DNA of 64,000 bases. Source: Chryseobacterium sp. Leaf394 (GTDB taxonomy: Bacteria; Bacteroidota; Bacteroidia; Flavobacteriales; Weeksellaceae). Position numbers and translations under genes: made by a program. Numbering within the stretch: position 1 is the stretch's first letter; every line of letters begins with the position of its first letter. The stretch covers positions 1,325,223 to 1,389,222 of the forward strand of contig NZ_LMQH01000011.1 of NCBI RefSeq assembly GCF_001424105.1, read 5' to 3'. Below the pieces are notes generated by a model. It worked only from the letters and a program-made list of their open reading frames with translations, ran no database searches and was not told where the DNA came from. Shown in pieces: positions 17,937 to 25,778 of the stretch.

Positions 17937-18917
17937 ATGTATCAAAGCTTGGTAAGGAAAGAAGTAATGGGAATTTTGGAAAAGGAAGTGGGCTCTTTTC
18001 TTGATAAATTTTTGACCCCTATCGAAAAAATTTGGCAGCCCTCAGATTATCTTCCGGATCCGTCAAGTGCTGATTTTAAATATGATTTAGAAGAAATTCA
18101 GACTTTCGCTCGTGAAATGCCTTATGATTTGTTCGTAACGCTTATCGGTGACTGTATTACAGAAGAGGCATTGCCTTCTTACGAATCATGGTTGATGAGC
18201 GTAGACGGAATTGATCAGGAAAAGAGCGGACCGAGCTGGGCGAGCTGGATCAGATCATGGACGGCCGAAGAAAACAGACACGGTGACCTTCTCGGAAAAT
18301 ACCTTTACCTGTGTGGAAGGGTAAATATGAGACAGATGGAAATCACTACCCAATATCTGATCAGTGATGGTTTTGATATCGGAACAAGTATGGATCCTTA
18401 CAGAAACTTTGTTTATACAAGTTTTCAGGAAACAGCAACCAACGTTTCGCACAGAAGAGTAGGAACTTTGGCAAAACAGACCGGGAACGGAAAGCTGGCG
18501 AAGATGTGTGGTGTAATTGCGGCTGATGAAGCAAGACACGCTAAAGCATACAAGCATTTTGTTGCAAAAATTTTAGAATTAGATCCGTCGGAAATGATTT
18601 TGGCATTTGAAGATATGATGCGTAAAAAAATCGTGATGCCGGCTCACATGATGAGACAGTCTGGTCAGGCAGCTGGCGAACTTTGGGGACACTTCTCAGA
18701 TGCAGCACAGAGATGTATGGTCTACACAGGTCAGGACTACATCAATATTATGAAAGATTTGTTGGATGAATGGAAAATTGAGCACATCACAGGACTTACA
18801 GAAAAGGCCGAAAAAGCTCAGGAATATTTAATGAAACTTCCGTCAAGACTTCAGAAAATTACAGACAGAATTTCTACTCCGGATCTGCAGTTTCAGTTTA
18901 ATTGGGTTAAAAGTTAG
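17937..18917 (+). CDS. Acyl-[acyl-carrier-protein] desaturase (di-iron)
   Basis: A 326-residue soluble desaturase of the plant stearoyl-ACP type, which inserts a cis double bond into ACP-bound acyl chains. The two carboxylate/His iron motifs are present: EENRH (111-115) and DEARH (197-201), with ITEEALP (74-80) supplying the first helix ligand. The fold is all-helical without membrane segments. It needs ferredoxin-type electrons; no partner gene is adjacent. With fabI it bears on membrane lipid composition. The -7 box and terminator-like hairpins on each side indicate a single-gene transcript. Confidence 0.92.
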   Translation: MYQSLVRKEVMGILEKEVGSFLDKFLTPIEKIWQPSDYLPDPSSADFKYDLEEIQTFAREMPYDLFVTLIGDCITEEALPSYESWLMSVDGIDQEKSGPSWASWIRSWTAEENRHGDLLGKYLYLCGRVNMRQMEITTQYLISDGFDIGTSMDPYRNFVYTSFQETATNVSHRRVGTLAKQTGNGKLAKMCGVIAADEARHAKAYKHFVAKILELDPSEMILAFEDMMRKKIVMPAHMMRQSGQAAGELWGHFSDAAQRCMVYTGQDYINIMKDLLDEWKIEHITGLTEKAEKAQEYLMKLPSRLQKITDRISTPDLQFQFNWVKS

Positions 18918-18945
18918 ATTTCGATTTAACAGTTTTTATAAATAC

Positions 18946-18980
18946 AGAGTGCCGCAGCAATGCAGCACTCTTTTATTTTA
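18946..18980 (+). terminator. Terminator of the desaturase gene
   Basis: A stem AGAGTGC / GCACTCT (18946-18952 with 18965-18971) with a T-rich tail. Confidence 0.75.
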
Positions 18981-18985
18981 TTTAG

Positions 18986-18993
18986 TATCTTTG
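18986..18993 (+). promoter_or_regulatory. -7 box of the HAD-like hydrolase gene
   Basis: TATCTTTG, followed by C, 23 bases before the ATG at 19017; the same geometry as the desaturase promoter. Confidence 0.6.
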
Positions 18994-19016
18994 CCGAGCT
19001 AAATCATACATAAAAG

Positions 19017-19445
19017 ATGAATAATAAAAAAATAGCAGTAGATTTTGACGGAACAGTAGTGGAAGATGCCTATCCGGCGGTAGGGAAAGCTAAAATTTTT
19101 GCTTTTGAAACCTTAAAAAAGTTACAGTCTGAAGGATATAGATTGATTCTTTGGACGTACCGTCACGGTCCCGCTCTGGAAGATGCCATTGAATTCTGCA
19201 GAAAAAACGGTGTAGAATTCTATGCTGTAAACTCAAGTTTTGAAGGTGAGGTATTTGATTCTGCCACACAATCCAGAAAAATTGATGCTGACTGGTTCAT
19301 CGACGACAGAAATATCGGCGGTTTTCCGGGCTGGGGAGAAATCTACAATATCATCACAGAAAGAATTGAATTCCGTGTAGAAGGAGGCGAAGTCTTAGCC
19401 TACTCAAAACTGAAGAGAGAAAAAAAGAAAGGACTTTTCTGGTAA
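19017..19445 (+). CDS. HAD-like hydrolase (BT0820-type)
   Basis: A 142-residue minimal HAD-superfamily phosphatase. The N-terminal DFDGT motif (residues 9-13) supplies the nucleophile Asp, RLILWTYR is motif II, and DADWFIDDRNIGG is the acidic motif IV that holds Mg. There is no cap domain. It resembles the small Bacteroidota HAD proteins typified by B. thetaiotaomicron BT0820, whose physiological substrate I cannot state. A promoter box sits upstream and a heptamer-repeat element separates it from map. Confidence 0.85.
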   Translation: MNNKKIAVDFDGTVVEDAYPAVGKAKIFAFETLKKLQSEGYRLILWTYRHGPALEDAIEFCRKNGVEFYAVNSSFEGEVFDSATQSRKIDADWFIDDRNIGGFPGWGEIYNIITERIEFRVEGGEVLAYSKLKREKKKGLFW

Positions 19446-19449
19446 TAAT

Positions 19450-19526
19450 AATTTGAAATTTGATGTTTGAAATTTGAGATTATTCTCACTAACAATTTCA
19501 AATCTCAAATCTTAAATCTCAAATCT
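19450..19526. repeat. Heptamer-period inverted repeat element (TTTGA / TCAAA type)
   Basis: Eleven consecutive 7-base words fill the gap between the HAD gene and map: AATTTGA, AATTTGA, TGTTTGA, AATTTGA, three spacer heptamers, then CAAATCT, CAAATCT, TAAATCT, CAAATCT. The left and right arms are partly complementary, so the RNA could fold. The element ends 5 bases before the map start codon. Confidence 0.85.
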
Positions 19527-19531
19527 AATTA

Positions 19532-20341
19532 ATGATTCATTTAAAAAATATAGACGAGCTTCGTCTGATGAAAGAAAGCGCAAGACTGGTTTCCAAAACT
19601 TTGGGAATGATTGCAAAAGAAATCAAACCAGGAATTACGACGCTTCATTTAGATAAATTGGCTCACGATTTTATCAAAGATCACGGTGCTGAGCCCGCAT
19701 TTTTAGGATACGGAGGTTTTCCGTATTCACTTTGTATTTCGCCTAATGATCAGGTGGTACACGGTTTTCCGAGCAAAGAAGAAATCAAGGAAGGAGACGT
19801 ACTTTCTGTAGATTGTGGCGCTATCCTCAACGGTTTTGTAGGAGATCACGCCTACACTTTTGAAATCGGAGAGGTTGATCCTGAAACCAAAAAATTACTG
19901 AAAGTTGCCAAAGAATCTCTGTACAAAGGAATCGAACAGTGTGTGAGAGGAAAAAGAATCGGAGATATTTCTTATGCCATCCAGAACCACTGTGAAAAAC
20001 AGGGTTACGGTGTCGTTAAAGAACTGGTGGGTCACGGAGTCGGAAGAAAGATGCATGAAGATCCTCAGGTTCCCAACTACGGAAGACAGGGAAGTGGTAA
20101 AGTCATTAAAGATGGTTTAACAATCGCCATCGAGCCAATGATTAATCTTGGAACTGAAAAAGTGAAGTTCCACAGTGATGGCTGGACAGTGACGACTCTT
20201 GACAACAAACCTTCTGCCCATTTTGAGCATGATGTTGCGGTAATTAATGGCAAACCGGTGTTGTTATCGACATTTGAGTATGTTTATGAAGCATTGGGAA
20301 TTGTGAGTGATGAAGAGAAAGCTTTTCAACTGGATTTTTAA
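19532..20341 (+). CDS. map: Type I methionine aminopeptidase
   Basis: This enzyme removes the initiator Met from nascent proteins with small second residues. The 269-residue pita-bread protein shows the metal ligands in order: Asp in SVDCGA, Asp in GDHAYTF, His in LVGHGVGRKMHEDPQVPNYG, Glu in IAIEPM and Glu in HFEHDVAV. It is slightly longer than E. coli Map (264). It is usually co-located with ribosomal genes, but here lies between a HAD gene and a methyltransferase. Its start codon is only 5 bases after the heptamer-repeat element, which therefore occupies the 5' leader. Confidence 0.95.
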   Translation: MIHLKNIDELRLMKESARLVSKTLGMIAKEIKPGITTLHLDKLAHDFIKDHGAEPAFLGYGGFPYSLCISPNDQVVHGFPSKEEIKEGDVLSVDCGAILNGFVGDHAYTFEIGEVDPETKKLLKVAKESLYKGIEQCVRGKRIGDISYAIQNHCEKQGYGVVKELVGHGVGRKMHEDPQVPNYGRQGSGKVIKDGLTIAIEPMINLGTEKVKFHSDGWTVTTLDNKPSAHFEHDVAVINGKPVLLSTFEYVYEALGIVSDEEKAFQLDF

Positions 20342-20401
20342 TTTTCTTTTAAATTTTCTACCAATATTCCGCTGCTTCGCAGCTTGTAACACAAATACAT
20401 A

Positions 20402-21169
20402 GTGAAAAAGCTAACCAAACTTTTACTCAACAAAATTCCCCGTCCGATGCTTATTCAGATGAGTGTTTGGGCACGTCCGCTGATTTATCAGTTTTTTAAA
20501 GGTGACCGGTTTTTCGATCCTATTGATGGCAGGTCTTACAGAAAATTTCTTCCGTACGGATACGGAACTCAACGTGAAAATGCTCTGTCACCAGGAACTT
20601 TAAGTCTTGAAAGACACCGTCAGATGTTTCTGTATCTTCAGAATGAGACCGAATTTTTCACCAGAAACTATAAAGTTCTGCATATCGCTCCCGAACAGGA
20701 ATTTTTGAGGAAATTTAAAAAGATGAAAAATCTGGATTACATTTCTGCTGATCTTTTTTCGCCGATCGTTGATGTTAAGGCTGATATTCTGGATCTTCCT
20801 TTTGCGGATGAAAGTTTTGATATCATTTTCTGTAATCACGTTTTGGAACATATTCAGGATGATGCAAAAGCGATGAGTGAGCTGTACCGTGTGATGAGAC
20901 CTGGAGGTTGGGGGATTTTGCAGGTGCCAATGAAGAATTCACTTGAAAAAACATATGAAGATTTCACGATTACCGATCCGAAAGAAAGACAAAAACATTT
21001 CGGGCAGTATGACCACGTTCGTTGGTACGGAATGGATTATTTTGACCGTTTAAAATCCGCAGGATTTGAAACTGAAATCAATTTCTACTCTCAACAGTTT
21101 TCTGATGAAGAAATAAAAAAATACGGCTTAAGGAAAAACGAAATTCTACCTGTCGTTTCAAAAAAATAA
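20402..21169 (+). CDS. Class I SAM-dependent methyltransferase
   Basis: A 255-residue protein starting at GTG. The Rossmann methyltransferase core lies at about 95-175: VLHIAPEQEFL stands where the glycine-rich motif I is expected, DLFSPIVDVKADILDLPF is the acidic loop, FDIIFCNHVLEHIQDD is motif IV and MRPGGWGILQVPM follows. The substrate is unknown; UbiE/SAM_MT-type small-molecule methylation is most likely. A basic N-terminal region of about 85 residues precedes the core. It lies 60 bases after map on the same strand and ends in a strong terminator, so it may share the map transcript. Confidence 0.85.
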   Translation: MKKLTKLLLNKIPRPMLIQMSVWARPLIYQFFKGDRFFDPIDGRSYRKFLPYGYGTQRENALSPGTLSLERHRQMFLYLQNETEFFTRNYKVLHIAPEQEFLRKFKKMKNLDYISADLFSPIVDVKADILDLPFADESFDIIFCNHVLEHIQDDAKAMSELYRVMRPGGWGILQVPMKNSLEKTYEDFTITDPKERQKHFGQYDHVRWYGMDYFDRLKSAGFETEINFYSQQFSDEEIKKYGLRKNEILPVVSKK

Positions 21170-21170
21170 A

Positions 21171-21204
21171 AAAACGGCTTCAGATTCTGAGGCCGTTTTT
21201 ATTT
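21171..21204 (+). terminator. Terminator of the methyltransferase gene
   Basis: A stem around AAAAACGGC / GCCGTTTTT directly after the stop, followed by a T-rich tail. Confidence 0.85.
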
Positions 21205-21291
21205 TAAGTGCCAATTTGCTTAATTGTTTATTGTTTCATTTAAACTTGCACACTTCTTTACAATTCGTGTCGTCCGTCAAAATTCGTGTCA

Positions 21292-21618
21292 TTAGTGACT
21301 GACAGCCTTCAAACCAATCACAGAACCAATTAATGTACAGATAAAAAATATCCTCCAGAAGCTTGCAGGATCTTTAAAGACAAAAATTCCCACCAATGCT
21401 GTTCCTACAGCGCCGATCCCGGTCCACACAGCGTAAGCCGTTCCGATAGGTAAGGTTTCGGTAGCTTTGATGAGGAGAAGCATAGAGATTGTAAGACAAG
21501 CTAAAAATCCTCCGAACCACCAGTACATTTCGTTTCCGGAAGTTTCCTTCACTTTTCCGAGGCACGATGCAAAGGCCACCTCAAATAATCCTGCGATGAT
21601 TAAAATAATCCAGTTCAT
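21292..21618 (-). CDS. gdx: SMR-family exporter, Gdx/SugE type (guanidinium or quaternary ammonium)
   Basis: A 108-residue, four-helix inner-membrane protein of the small multidrug resistance family. MNWIILIIAGLFEVAFA with the membrane Glu13 (proton and substrate site), and LPIGTAYAVWTGIGAVGTA, are closer to SugE/Gdx than to EmrE. Gdx members export guanidinium in exchange for protons and work as dual-topology dimers. I saw no guanidine riboswitch upstream. A Crp-type regulator gene lies 96 bases upstream on the same strand and may be co-transcribed. Confidence 0.88.
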   Translation of the reverse strand: MNWIILIIAGLFEVAFASCLGKVKETSGNEMYWWFGGFLACLTISMLLLIKATETLPIGTAYAVWTGIGAVGTALVGIFVFKDPASFWRIFFICTLIGSVIGLKAVSH

Positions 21619-21714
21619 TCTAATTAAATTTATCCGTCAAAATTGAGATTTTAAAATCAATTAAAATTTTACAATTGTTAAAAAAAGTATTTTCCATAAA
21701 ACTCTCCAACTCAA

Positions 21715-22278
21715 TCACTTCATCTCCGCCCGAATCCTGCTCAAACTCACCTGTGACATCCCCAAATACGATGCAATATGCCCTAACTGAACTCTCTGCA
21801 AGAGGTAAGGCTTGTATTTCATTAAATCTTTATACCGTTCCAGGGCCGTTTTATACTGTCTCGAAATAATCAGCTCCTCAGTTCTTATCAGTTCACGTTC
21901 TGCAAATTTTCTTCCCCAATTGGCGATGTAAATATCTTCATTAAATAAAATTTTTAATTTTGAGATTTCGAGCCGATACAGTTCACAATCTTCAAGAAGC
22001 TCAATACTTTCGTAGCCAGGCTTTCCTTCCACATAACTTTTCATGGAAACAATCGGTTCGCCTTCCGTTCCAAACCAAAACGTAATGTCATTATTTTCTG
22101 TTGAAGCGTAAGCTCGGGCAATTCCTTTTTTTAAAAAGTAAATATAAGGCACCACTTTATCAGCTTCCATTAAACAAAAACCTTTTGGAAAGCTCACTTC
22201 TGAAATATACTGTTTCAATTTTTCCCTGGAAATTTCAGGAAGCGGATAAATGGTATCAATTATTTTGTCAATGGTCAT
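21715..22278 (-). CDS. Crp/Fnr-family transcriptional regulator
   Basis: A 187-residue regulator. Residues about 20-120 form a cyclic-nucleotide-binding-like beta roll (FPKGFCLMEADKVVPYIYFLKKGIARAY, then EGEPIVSMKSYVEGKPGYESIELLEDCELYRL). The C-terminal helix-turn-helix reads LGHIASYLGMSQVSLSRIRAEM. The Arg-Ser phosphate-cassette signature of true cAMP binders is not apparent, so the ligand may differ or be absent, as in many Bacteroidota members. It lies just upstream of the Gdx exporter on the same strand. Its own start abuts the heptamer-repeat region (22291-22339). Confidence 0.85.
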   Translation of the reverse strand: MTIDKIIDTIYPLPEISREKLKQYISEVSFPKGFCLMEADKVVPYIYFLKKGIARAYASTENNDITFWFGTEGEPIVSMKSYVEGKPGYESIELLEDCELYRLEISKLKILFNEDIYIANWGRKFAERELIRTEELIISRQYKTALERYKDLMKYKPYLLQRVQLGHIASYLGMSQVSLSRIRAEMK

Positions 22279-22290
22279 TAGATGTTTCGG

Positions 22291-22339
22291 GGTTTTCTGG
22301 TTACGGGTTTCGGGATGCGGGTTTCGGGATTCGGGTTAC
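22291..22339. repeat. Heptamer-period array (GGGTTTC / GGGATGC words)
   Basis: Seven consecutive 7-base words: GGTTTTC, TGGTTAC, GGGTTTC, GGGATGC, GGGTTTC, GGGATTC, GGGTTAC. It begins 13 bases upstream of the Crp-type gene start. A facing complementary array lies at about 22411-22466. Confidence 0.85.
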
Positions 22340-22410
22340 GAAGTTTTGAATCTGTATTTAAATTTCGATAAGTGTTTTCAGTTAAAAAAATATATTTTAA
22401 ATAATTCATT

Positions 22411-22466
22411 CTGCATCCAGCACTTCGTAACCCGTATCCAATTCTACCTCGCAACCTGCACCCCAA
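22411..22466. repeat. Facing heptamer array (GCATCCA / GTAACCC words)
   Basis: Words GCATCCA, GCACTTC, GTAACCC, GTATCCA, ATTCTAC, CTCGCAA, CCTGCAC, CCCAATC run in 7-base register. The 16 bases at 22423-22438 are the reverse complement of 22329-22344 with one mismatch, so the two arrays form a large inverted repeat around a 78-base AT-rich core. Confidence 0.75.
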
Positions 22467-22535
22467 TCTCTCCCCAAAAATAATCAATTTTAGAAATCTG
22501 AATAATATTGTCTGAAAGACCAATTTTGTTTTTAC

Positions 22536-22543
22536 TAACTTTG
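22536..22543 (+). promoter_or_regulatory. -7 box of era
   Basis: TAACTTTG, followed by C, 33 bases before the era ATG. Confidence 0.5.
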
Positions 22544-22576
22544 CAAATCGTAATAACAGCGGATTAATTTTTTTAT

Positions 22577-23452
22577 ATGCATAAAGCAGGATTTGTAAAT
22601 ATCGTTGGAAAGCCAAACGCCGGAAAATCTACCCTTCTGAATCAGCTGATGGGTGAGAAGCTGGCGATTGTAACACAAAAGGCTCAGACAACCAGACATA
22701 GAATTTTTGGAATTTATAATGAAGAAGACTTACAGATTGTATTTTCTGATACTCCCGGAGTTTTAGATCCGAAATACGGTTTGCAGGAAAAAATGATGGA
22801 TTTTGTAAAAGATTCTCTTCAGGATGCAGACGTTTTTCTTTTCATCGTAGACGTTACCGATAAAGCCGAACAGTCAGAATTTTTAATTGATAAATTAAAT
22901 AAAATTCCCGTTCCCGTTTTATTACTTTTAAACAAAATCGACCAGACCAACCAGGAAGGTTTGGAAAAAATAGCGACCGAATGGCACGAGAGAATTCCGA
23001 AGGCTGAAATTTTACCTATTTCTGCACTAAATGCATTTAATCTTGATGTCATTTTACCGAAATTAAAATCGATGTTGCCCGAAAGTCCGGCGTATTACGA
23101 CAAAGATATGTACACCGACAAACCTGAGCGTTTCTTCGTCAACGAAGCCATCAGAGAGAAAATTCTTTTGAATTATGATAAAGAAATTCCTTATTCTGTG
23201 GAAGTCGTTACAGAAATGTTCAAAGAAAAAGAGGGAATTATCTTTATCGATTCTATTATCTACGTAGAAAGAGACACCCAAAAGGGAATTATCATCGGAC
23301 ATAAAGGTGAGGCTATCAAAAAGGTTGGAACTGAAGCCAGAATTGATCTTGAAAAGTTTTTCTCCAAAAAAATTCATCTGAACCTTTTTGTAAAAGTGAA
23401 AAAAGACTGGCGTAAAAACGACAGGGATCTGAAGAATTTTGGATACAGATAA
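22577..23452 (+). CDS. era: GTPase Era (30S ribosome assembly)
   Basis: This essential GTPase binds the 3' end of 16S rRNA and checks maturation of the small subunit. The 291-residue protein has G1 GKPNAGKST (11-19), G3 DTPG (58-61) and G4 NKID in the N-terminal GTPase domain. A C-terminal KH RNA-binding domain includes KGIIIGHKGEAIKKVGTEAR. Length is typical. It has its own promoter-like box; the DoxX gene follows on the same strand with its own possible -7 box. Confidence 0.97.
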   Translation: MHKAGFVNIVGKPNAGKSTLLNQLMGEKLAIVTQKAQTTRHRIFGIYNEEDLQIVFSDTPGVLDPKYGLQEKMMDFVKDSLQDADVFLFIVDVTDKAEQSEFLIDKLNKIPVPVLLLLNKIDQTNQEGLEKIATEWHERIPKAEILPISALNAFNLDVILPKLKSMLPESPAYYDKDMYTDKPERFFVNEAIREKILLNYDKEIPYSVEVVTEMFKEKEGIIFIDSIIYVERDTQKGIIIGHKGEAIKKVGTEARIDLEKFFSKKIHLNLFVKVKKDWRKNDRDLKNFGYR

Positions 23453-23495
23453 ACTAAAGACTCACTATCCATCGTTGTATTAGTACATTTTTTGC

Positions 23496-23503
23496 TATCT
23501 TTA
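23496..23503 (+). promoter_or_regulatory. Possible -7 box of the DoxX gene
   Basis: TATCTTTA, one base off TAnnTTTG, 17 bases before the ATG. Confidence 0.35.
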
Positions 23504-23520
23504 AACTAAATTTTAAGTAG

Positions 23521-23949
23521 ATGAGCTATCAAAATTTAAAAACTAATCCACTTATTCTCGATATCGTTCTTCTCGTTGTGAGATTATTCATAGGATTTGC
23601 CATGATTTCGCACGGTTATCCGAAACTTCAGACATTGATTGACGGAGGAGATATCAAGTTTTTCGACTTTTTAGGATTAGGTCCAAAAATTTCATTAGGA
23701 TTAACGGTTTTTGCAGAATTTGTCTGTTCGATATTCATTATCCTTGGACTGTTTACAAGAATTGCTGCCGGATTTCTGCTTTTCACAATGTCAGTTGCTG
23801 CATTTGTAGTTCACGGTGAAGACCCTTTTGATAAAAGAGAATCAAGTTTATTATACCTTTCAATTTACGTGATTATTATAACACTGGGAGCCGGAAGATT
23901 TTCCGTGGATGGAATGATTGAAAAAAGGAGAAGATCCTCAGACTGGTAA
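23521..23949 (+). CDS. DoxX-family membrane protein
   Basis: A 142-residue protein with four predicted transmembrane helices. The DoxX features are the N-terminal LLVVRLFIGFAMISHGYPKL helix, FLGLGPKISLGLTVFAEFVCSIFIILGLFTRIAA and a C-terminal LLYLSIYVIIITLGAGRFSVDG. DoxX proteins are quinone-linked or oxidative-stress-linked membrane proteins whose reaction varies by subgroup; the partner genes doxD or sodA are not adjacent. A strong terminator ends the unit. Confidence 0.85.
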   Translation: MSYQNLKTNPLILDIVLLVVRLFIGFAMISHGYPKLQTLIDGGDIKFFDFLGLGPKISLGLTVFAEFVCSIFIILGLFTRIAAGFLLFTMSVAAFVVHGEDPFDKRESSLLYLSIYVIIITLGAGRFSVDGMIEKRRRSSDW

Positions 23950-23966
23950 AAATTAGAAATAAAAAG

Positions 23967-24000
23967 AAATCCCGAAACTTTAAAAGTTCCGGGATTTTTA
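23967..24000 (+). terminator. Terminator of the DoxX gene
   Basis: A 13-bp stem with one mismatch around AAATCCCG / CGGGATTT, then a T-run. Confidence 0.85.
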
Positions 24001-24018
24001 TGTATCTGAATTGTTTAC

Positions 24019-24246
24019 AATCAGAATTCTTACAAATATTCAAAAGAATTTCAAACCTCAAATTTCAAATTTCAAATCATCTTATAACCTGAATTCTTGA
24101 CAATCTGAATTCCTATAAAATATTCAAAAGAATTTCAAATCTCAAACCTCAAATTTCAAATAATCGAAAATCTGATCTGTTTATAATCTGAATTCCTGTA
24201 AAATATTCAAAAGAATTTCAAATTTCAAACCTCAAATTTCAAATCA
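24019..24246. repeat. 83-bp tandem repeat, 2.75 copies, containing heptamer words
   Basis: Copies start at 24019, 24102 and 24185, exactly 83 bases apart. Each begins AATCTGAATTC (or one mismatch), continues with TATTCAAAAGAATTTCAAA and holds 7-base words such as CAAACCT, CAAATTT and CAAATCT. The third copy is cut short by the stop codon of the reverse-strand transaldolase gene. Confidence 0.92.
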
Positions 24247-24900
24247 TTAAGACAGTTTCTGAGAATCTGCAACAAACTGAGCCAAACCACTGTCTGTTAA
24301 AGGGTGTTTAAGCAAACTCAAAATCGGAGGAAGCGGTGAAGTAATTACATCAGCACCAATTTTCGCACAGTCGATAATGTGCATTGAATGACGGATCGAA
24401 GCTGCAAGAATTTCAGTATCATACATATAATTATCAAAAATCAATCTGATTTCCTGAATAAGATTAAGACCGTCAGTTGTAATGTCATCCAATCTTCCCA
24501 AAAACGGAGAAACGTAAGTTGCACCAGCCTTTGCAGCCAAAAGAGCCTGTCCAGGAGAGAAAATAAGAGTACAGTTGGTTTTAATTCCTTTATCTGAAAA
24601 ATATTTCAAAGCTTTGATACCGTCTTTAATCATTGGGATTTTCACAACGATATTTGGATGAATGGCAGCCAGTTCGTCACCTTCCTTGATCATTTCTTCG
24701 TAAGTTGTTGATAGAACTTCGGCAGAAATATCTCCGTCCACAATTTCGCAAATCGCTTTGTAGTGGTTTTTGATGTCTTCGTTACCACGGATTCCTTCTT
24801 TAGCCATCAAAGACGGGTTGGTCGTTACACCATCAAGAATTCCAAGATCTTTTGCTTCTTTAATTTGCTCTAAATTGGCAGTGTCAATAAAAAATTTCAT
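24247..24900 (-). CDS. tal: Transaldolase / fructose-6-phosphate aldolase family protein
   Basis: A 217-residue class I aldolase of the short transaldolase (TalC/FSA) subfamily. The Schiff-base Lys is Lys87 in [24 protein letters not shown] at the N-terminus, GVTTNPSLM and [32 protein letters not shown] are characteristic. True transaldolase activity (pentose phosphate pathway) is the usual annotation for this length, but FSA activity cannot be excluded by eye. A TATCTTTG box lies upstream on the minus strand, and its stop abuts the 83-bp tandem repeats. Confidence 0.92.
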   Translation of the reverse strand: MKFFIDTANLEQIKEAKDLGILDGVTTNPSLMAKEGIRGNEDIKNHYKAICEIVDGDISAEVLSTTYEEMIKEGDELAAIHPNIVVKIPMIKDGIKALKYFSDKGIKTNCTLIFSPGQALLAAKAGATYVSPFLGRLDDITTDGLNLIQEIRLIFDNYMYDTEILAASIRHSMHIIDCAKIGADVITSPLPPILSLLKHPLTDSGLAQFVADSQKLS

Positions 24901-24925
24901 TTCGTTTAAATTGATTTATATTCCA

Positions 24926-24933
24926 CAAAGATA
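24926..24933 (-). promoter_or_regulatory. -7 box of tal
   Basis: TATCTTTG on the minus strand, 25 bases before the start. Confidence 0.55.
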
Positions 24934-24984
24934 AACAATCCTTTGAAATGAATTTCTTATGCCTCATCAATTCTCAGTTTTAAT

Positions 24985-24992
24985 TATCTTTG
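24985..24992 (+). promoter_or_regulatory. -7 box of the pepE operon
   Basis: TATCTTTG, 60 bases before the chosen pepE start and overlapping an alternative upstream start at 24990, which it argues against. Confidence 0.5.
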
Positions 24993-25052
24993 TTAATACA
25001 GAATTATTCTTTATCCCTTTTTTACCGGAAAAGAATTTTATTAAATTTAAAA

Positions 25053-25745
25053 ATGAACATTATCCTCGCCTCGACGTCCACGCTTTTTGGTGGAAATTAT
25101 TTAGAATATTTAAAGGAAGAATTAATTGAACTGTATAAAGGAATCGACGAACTTATCTTTATTCCTTTTGCAAGACCTGGTGGAATTTCGCATGACAGTT
25201 ATACCGAGAAAGCAAGGTCTTTTTTTGAAACTATTAATATCAAAGTTAGAGGTCTTCATGAATTTGACAACACAAAGGAAGCATTAAATTCTGCAAAAGC
25301 CTATTTTACAGGAGGTGGAAATACTTTTTTGCTGGTTAAAACTCTTCATGAAGAAAATCTGATGTCTGTTTTAAAGCAAAACATAGAAAGCGGAAAACCG
25401 TATTTAGGCTGCAGCGCCGGTAGCAACATTGGCGGACAGAATATGAAAACCACCAACGATATGCCGATCGTTTATCCACTAAGCTTTGACTGTATGGGAC
25501 TGGTTCCGTTTAATATCAACCCGCATTATCTTGATACAAATCCTGATTTAAAGCACAACGGTGAGACAAGAGAAACAAGAATTAAAGAATTTCTGACTCA
25601 AAATAACATCAAAGTTGTCGGACTTCGGGAAGGAAACTGGATCAGAAGAATTGGTAATAAAATTACTGTGGAAGGAAGCGAATTGACCAGGATTTTTGAG
25701 AAAGACAAAGAGCCTTACGAAATCGAAACCGGAACTGAGCTTTAA
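25053..25745 (+). CDS. pepE: Dipeptidase E (peptidase S51)
   Basis: A 230-residue Asp-specific dipeptidase-like protein. The family nucleophile Ser lies in YLGCSAGSN, preceded by YFTGGGNTFLL, and the C-terminal half has PFNINPHYLD. I chose the ATG at 25053 because MNIILASTS is the usual PepE start and an in-frame start at 24990 would lie inside the promoter. It releases amino acids from Asp-X dipeptides in the cytosol. It heads a run of closely spaced genes: dacB starts 33 bases downstream. Confidence 0.9.
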   Translation: MNIILASTSTLFGGNYLEYLKEELIELYKGIDELIFIPFARPGGISHDSYTEKARSFFETINIKVRGLHEFDNTKEALNSAKAYFTGGGNTFLLVKTLHEENLMSVLKQNIESGKPYLGCSAGSNIGGQNMKTTNDMPIVYPLSFDCMGLVPFNINPHYLDTNPDLKHNGETRETRIKEFLTQNNIKVVGLREGNWIRRIGNKITVEGSELTRIFEKDKEPYEIETGTEL

Positions 25746-25778
25746 TTCTAAATTTAAATCTGAACAAACTTTTTCTTA

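Noticed and set aside
24019..24246. Possible CRISPR array
   Set aside because: Copies are direct tandem repeats of 83 bases without short repeat/unique spacer alternation, and no cas genes are near.
24990..25052. Upstream start for pepE
   Set aside because: It overlaps the TATCTTTG box; MNIILAST at 25053 is the usual PepE start.
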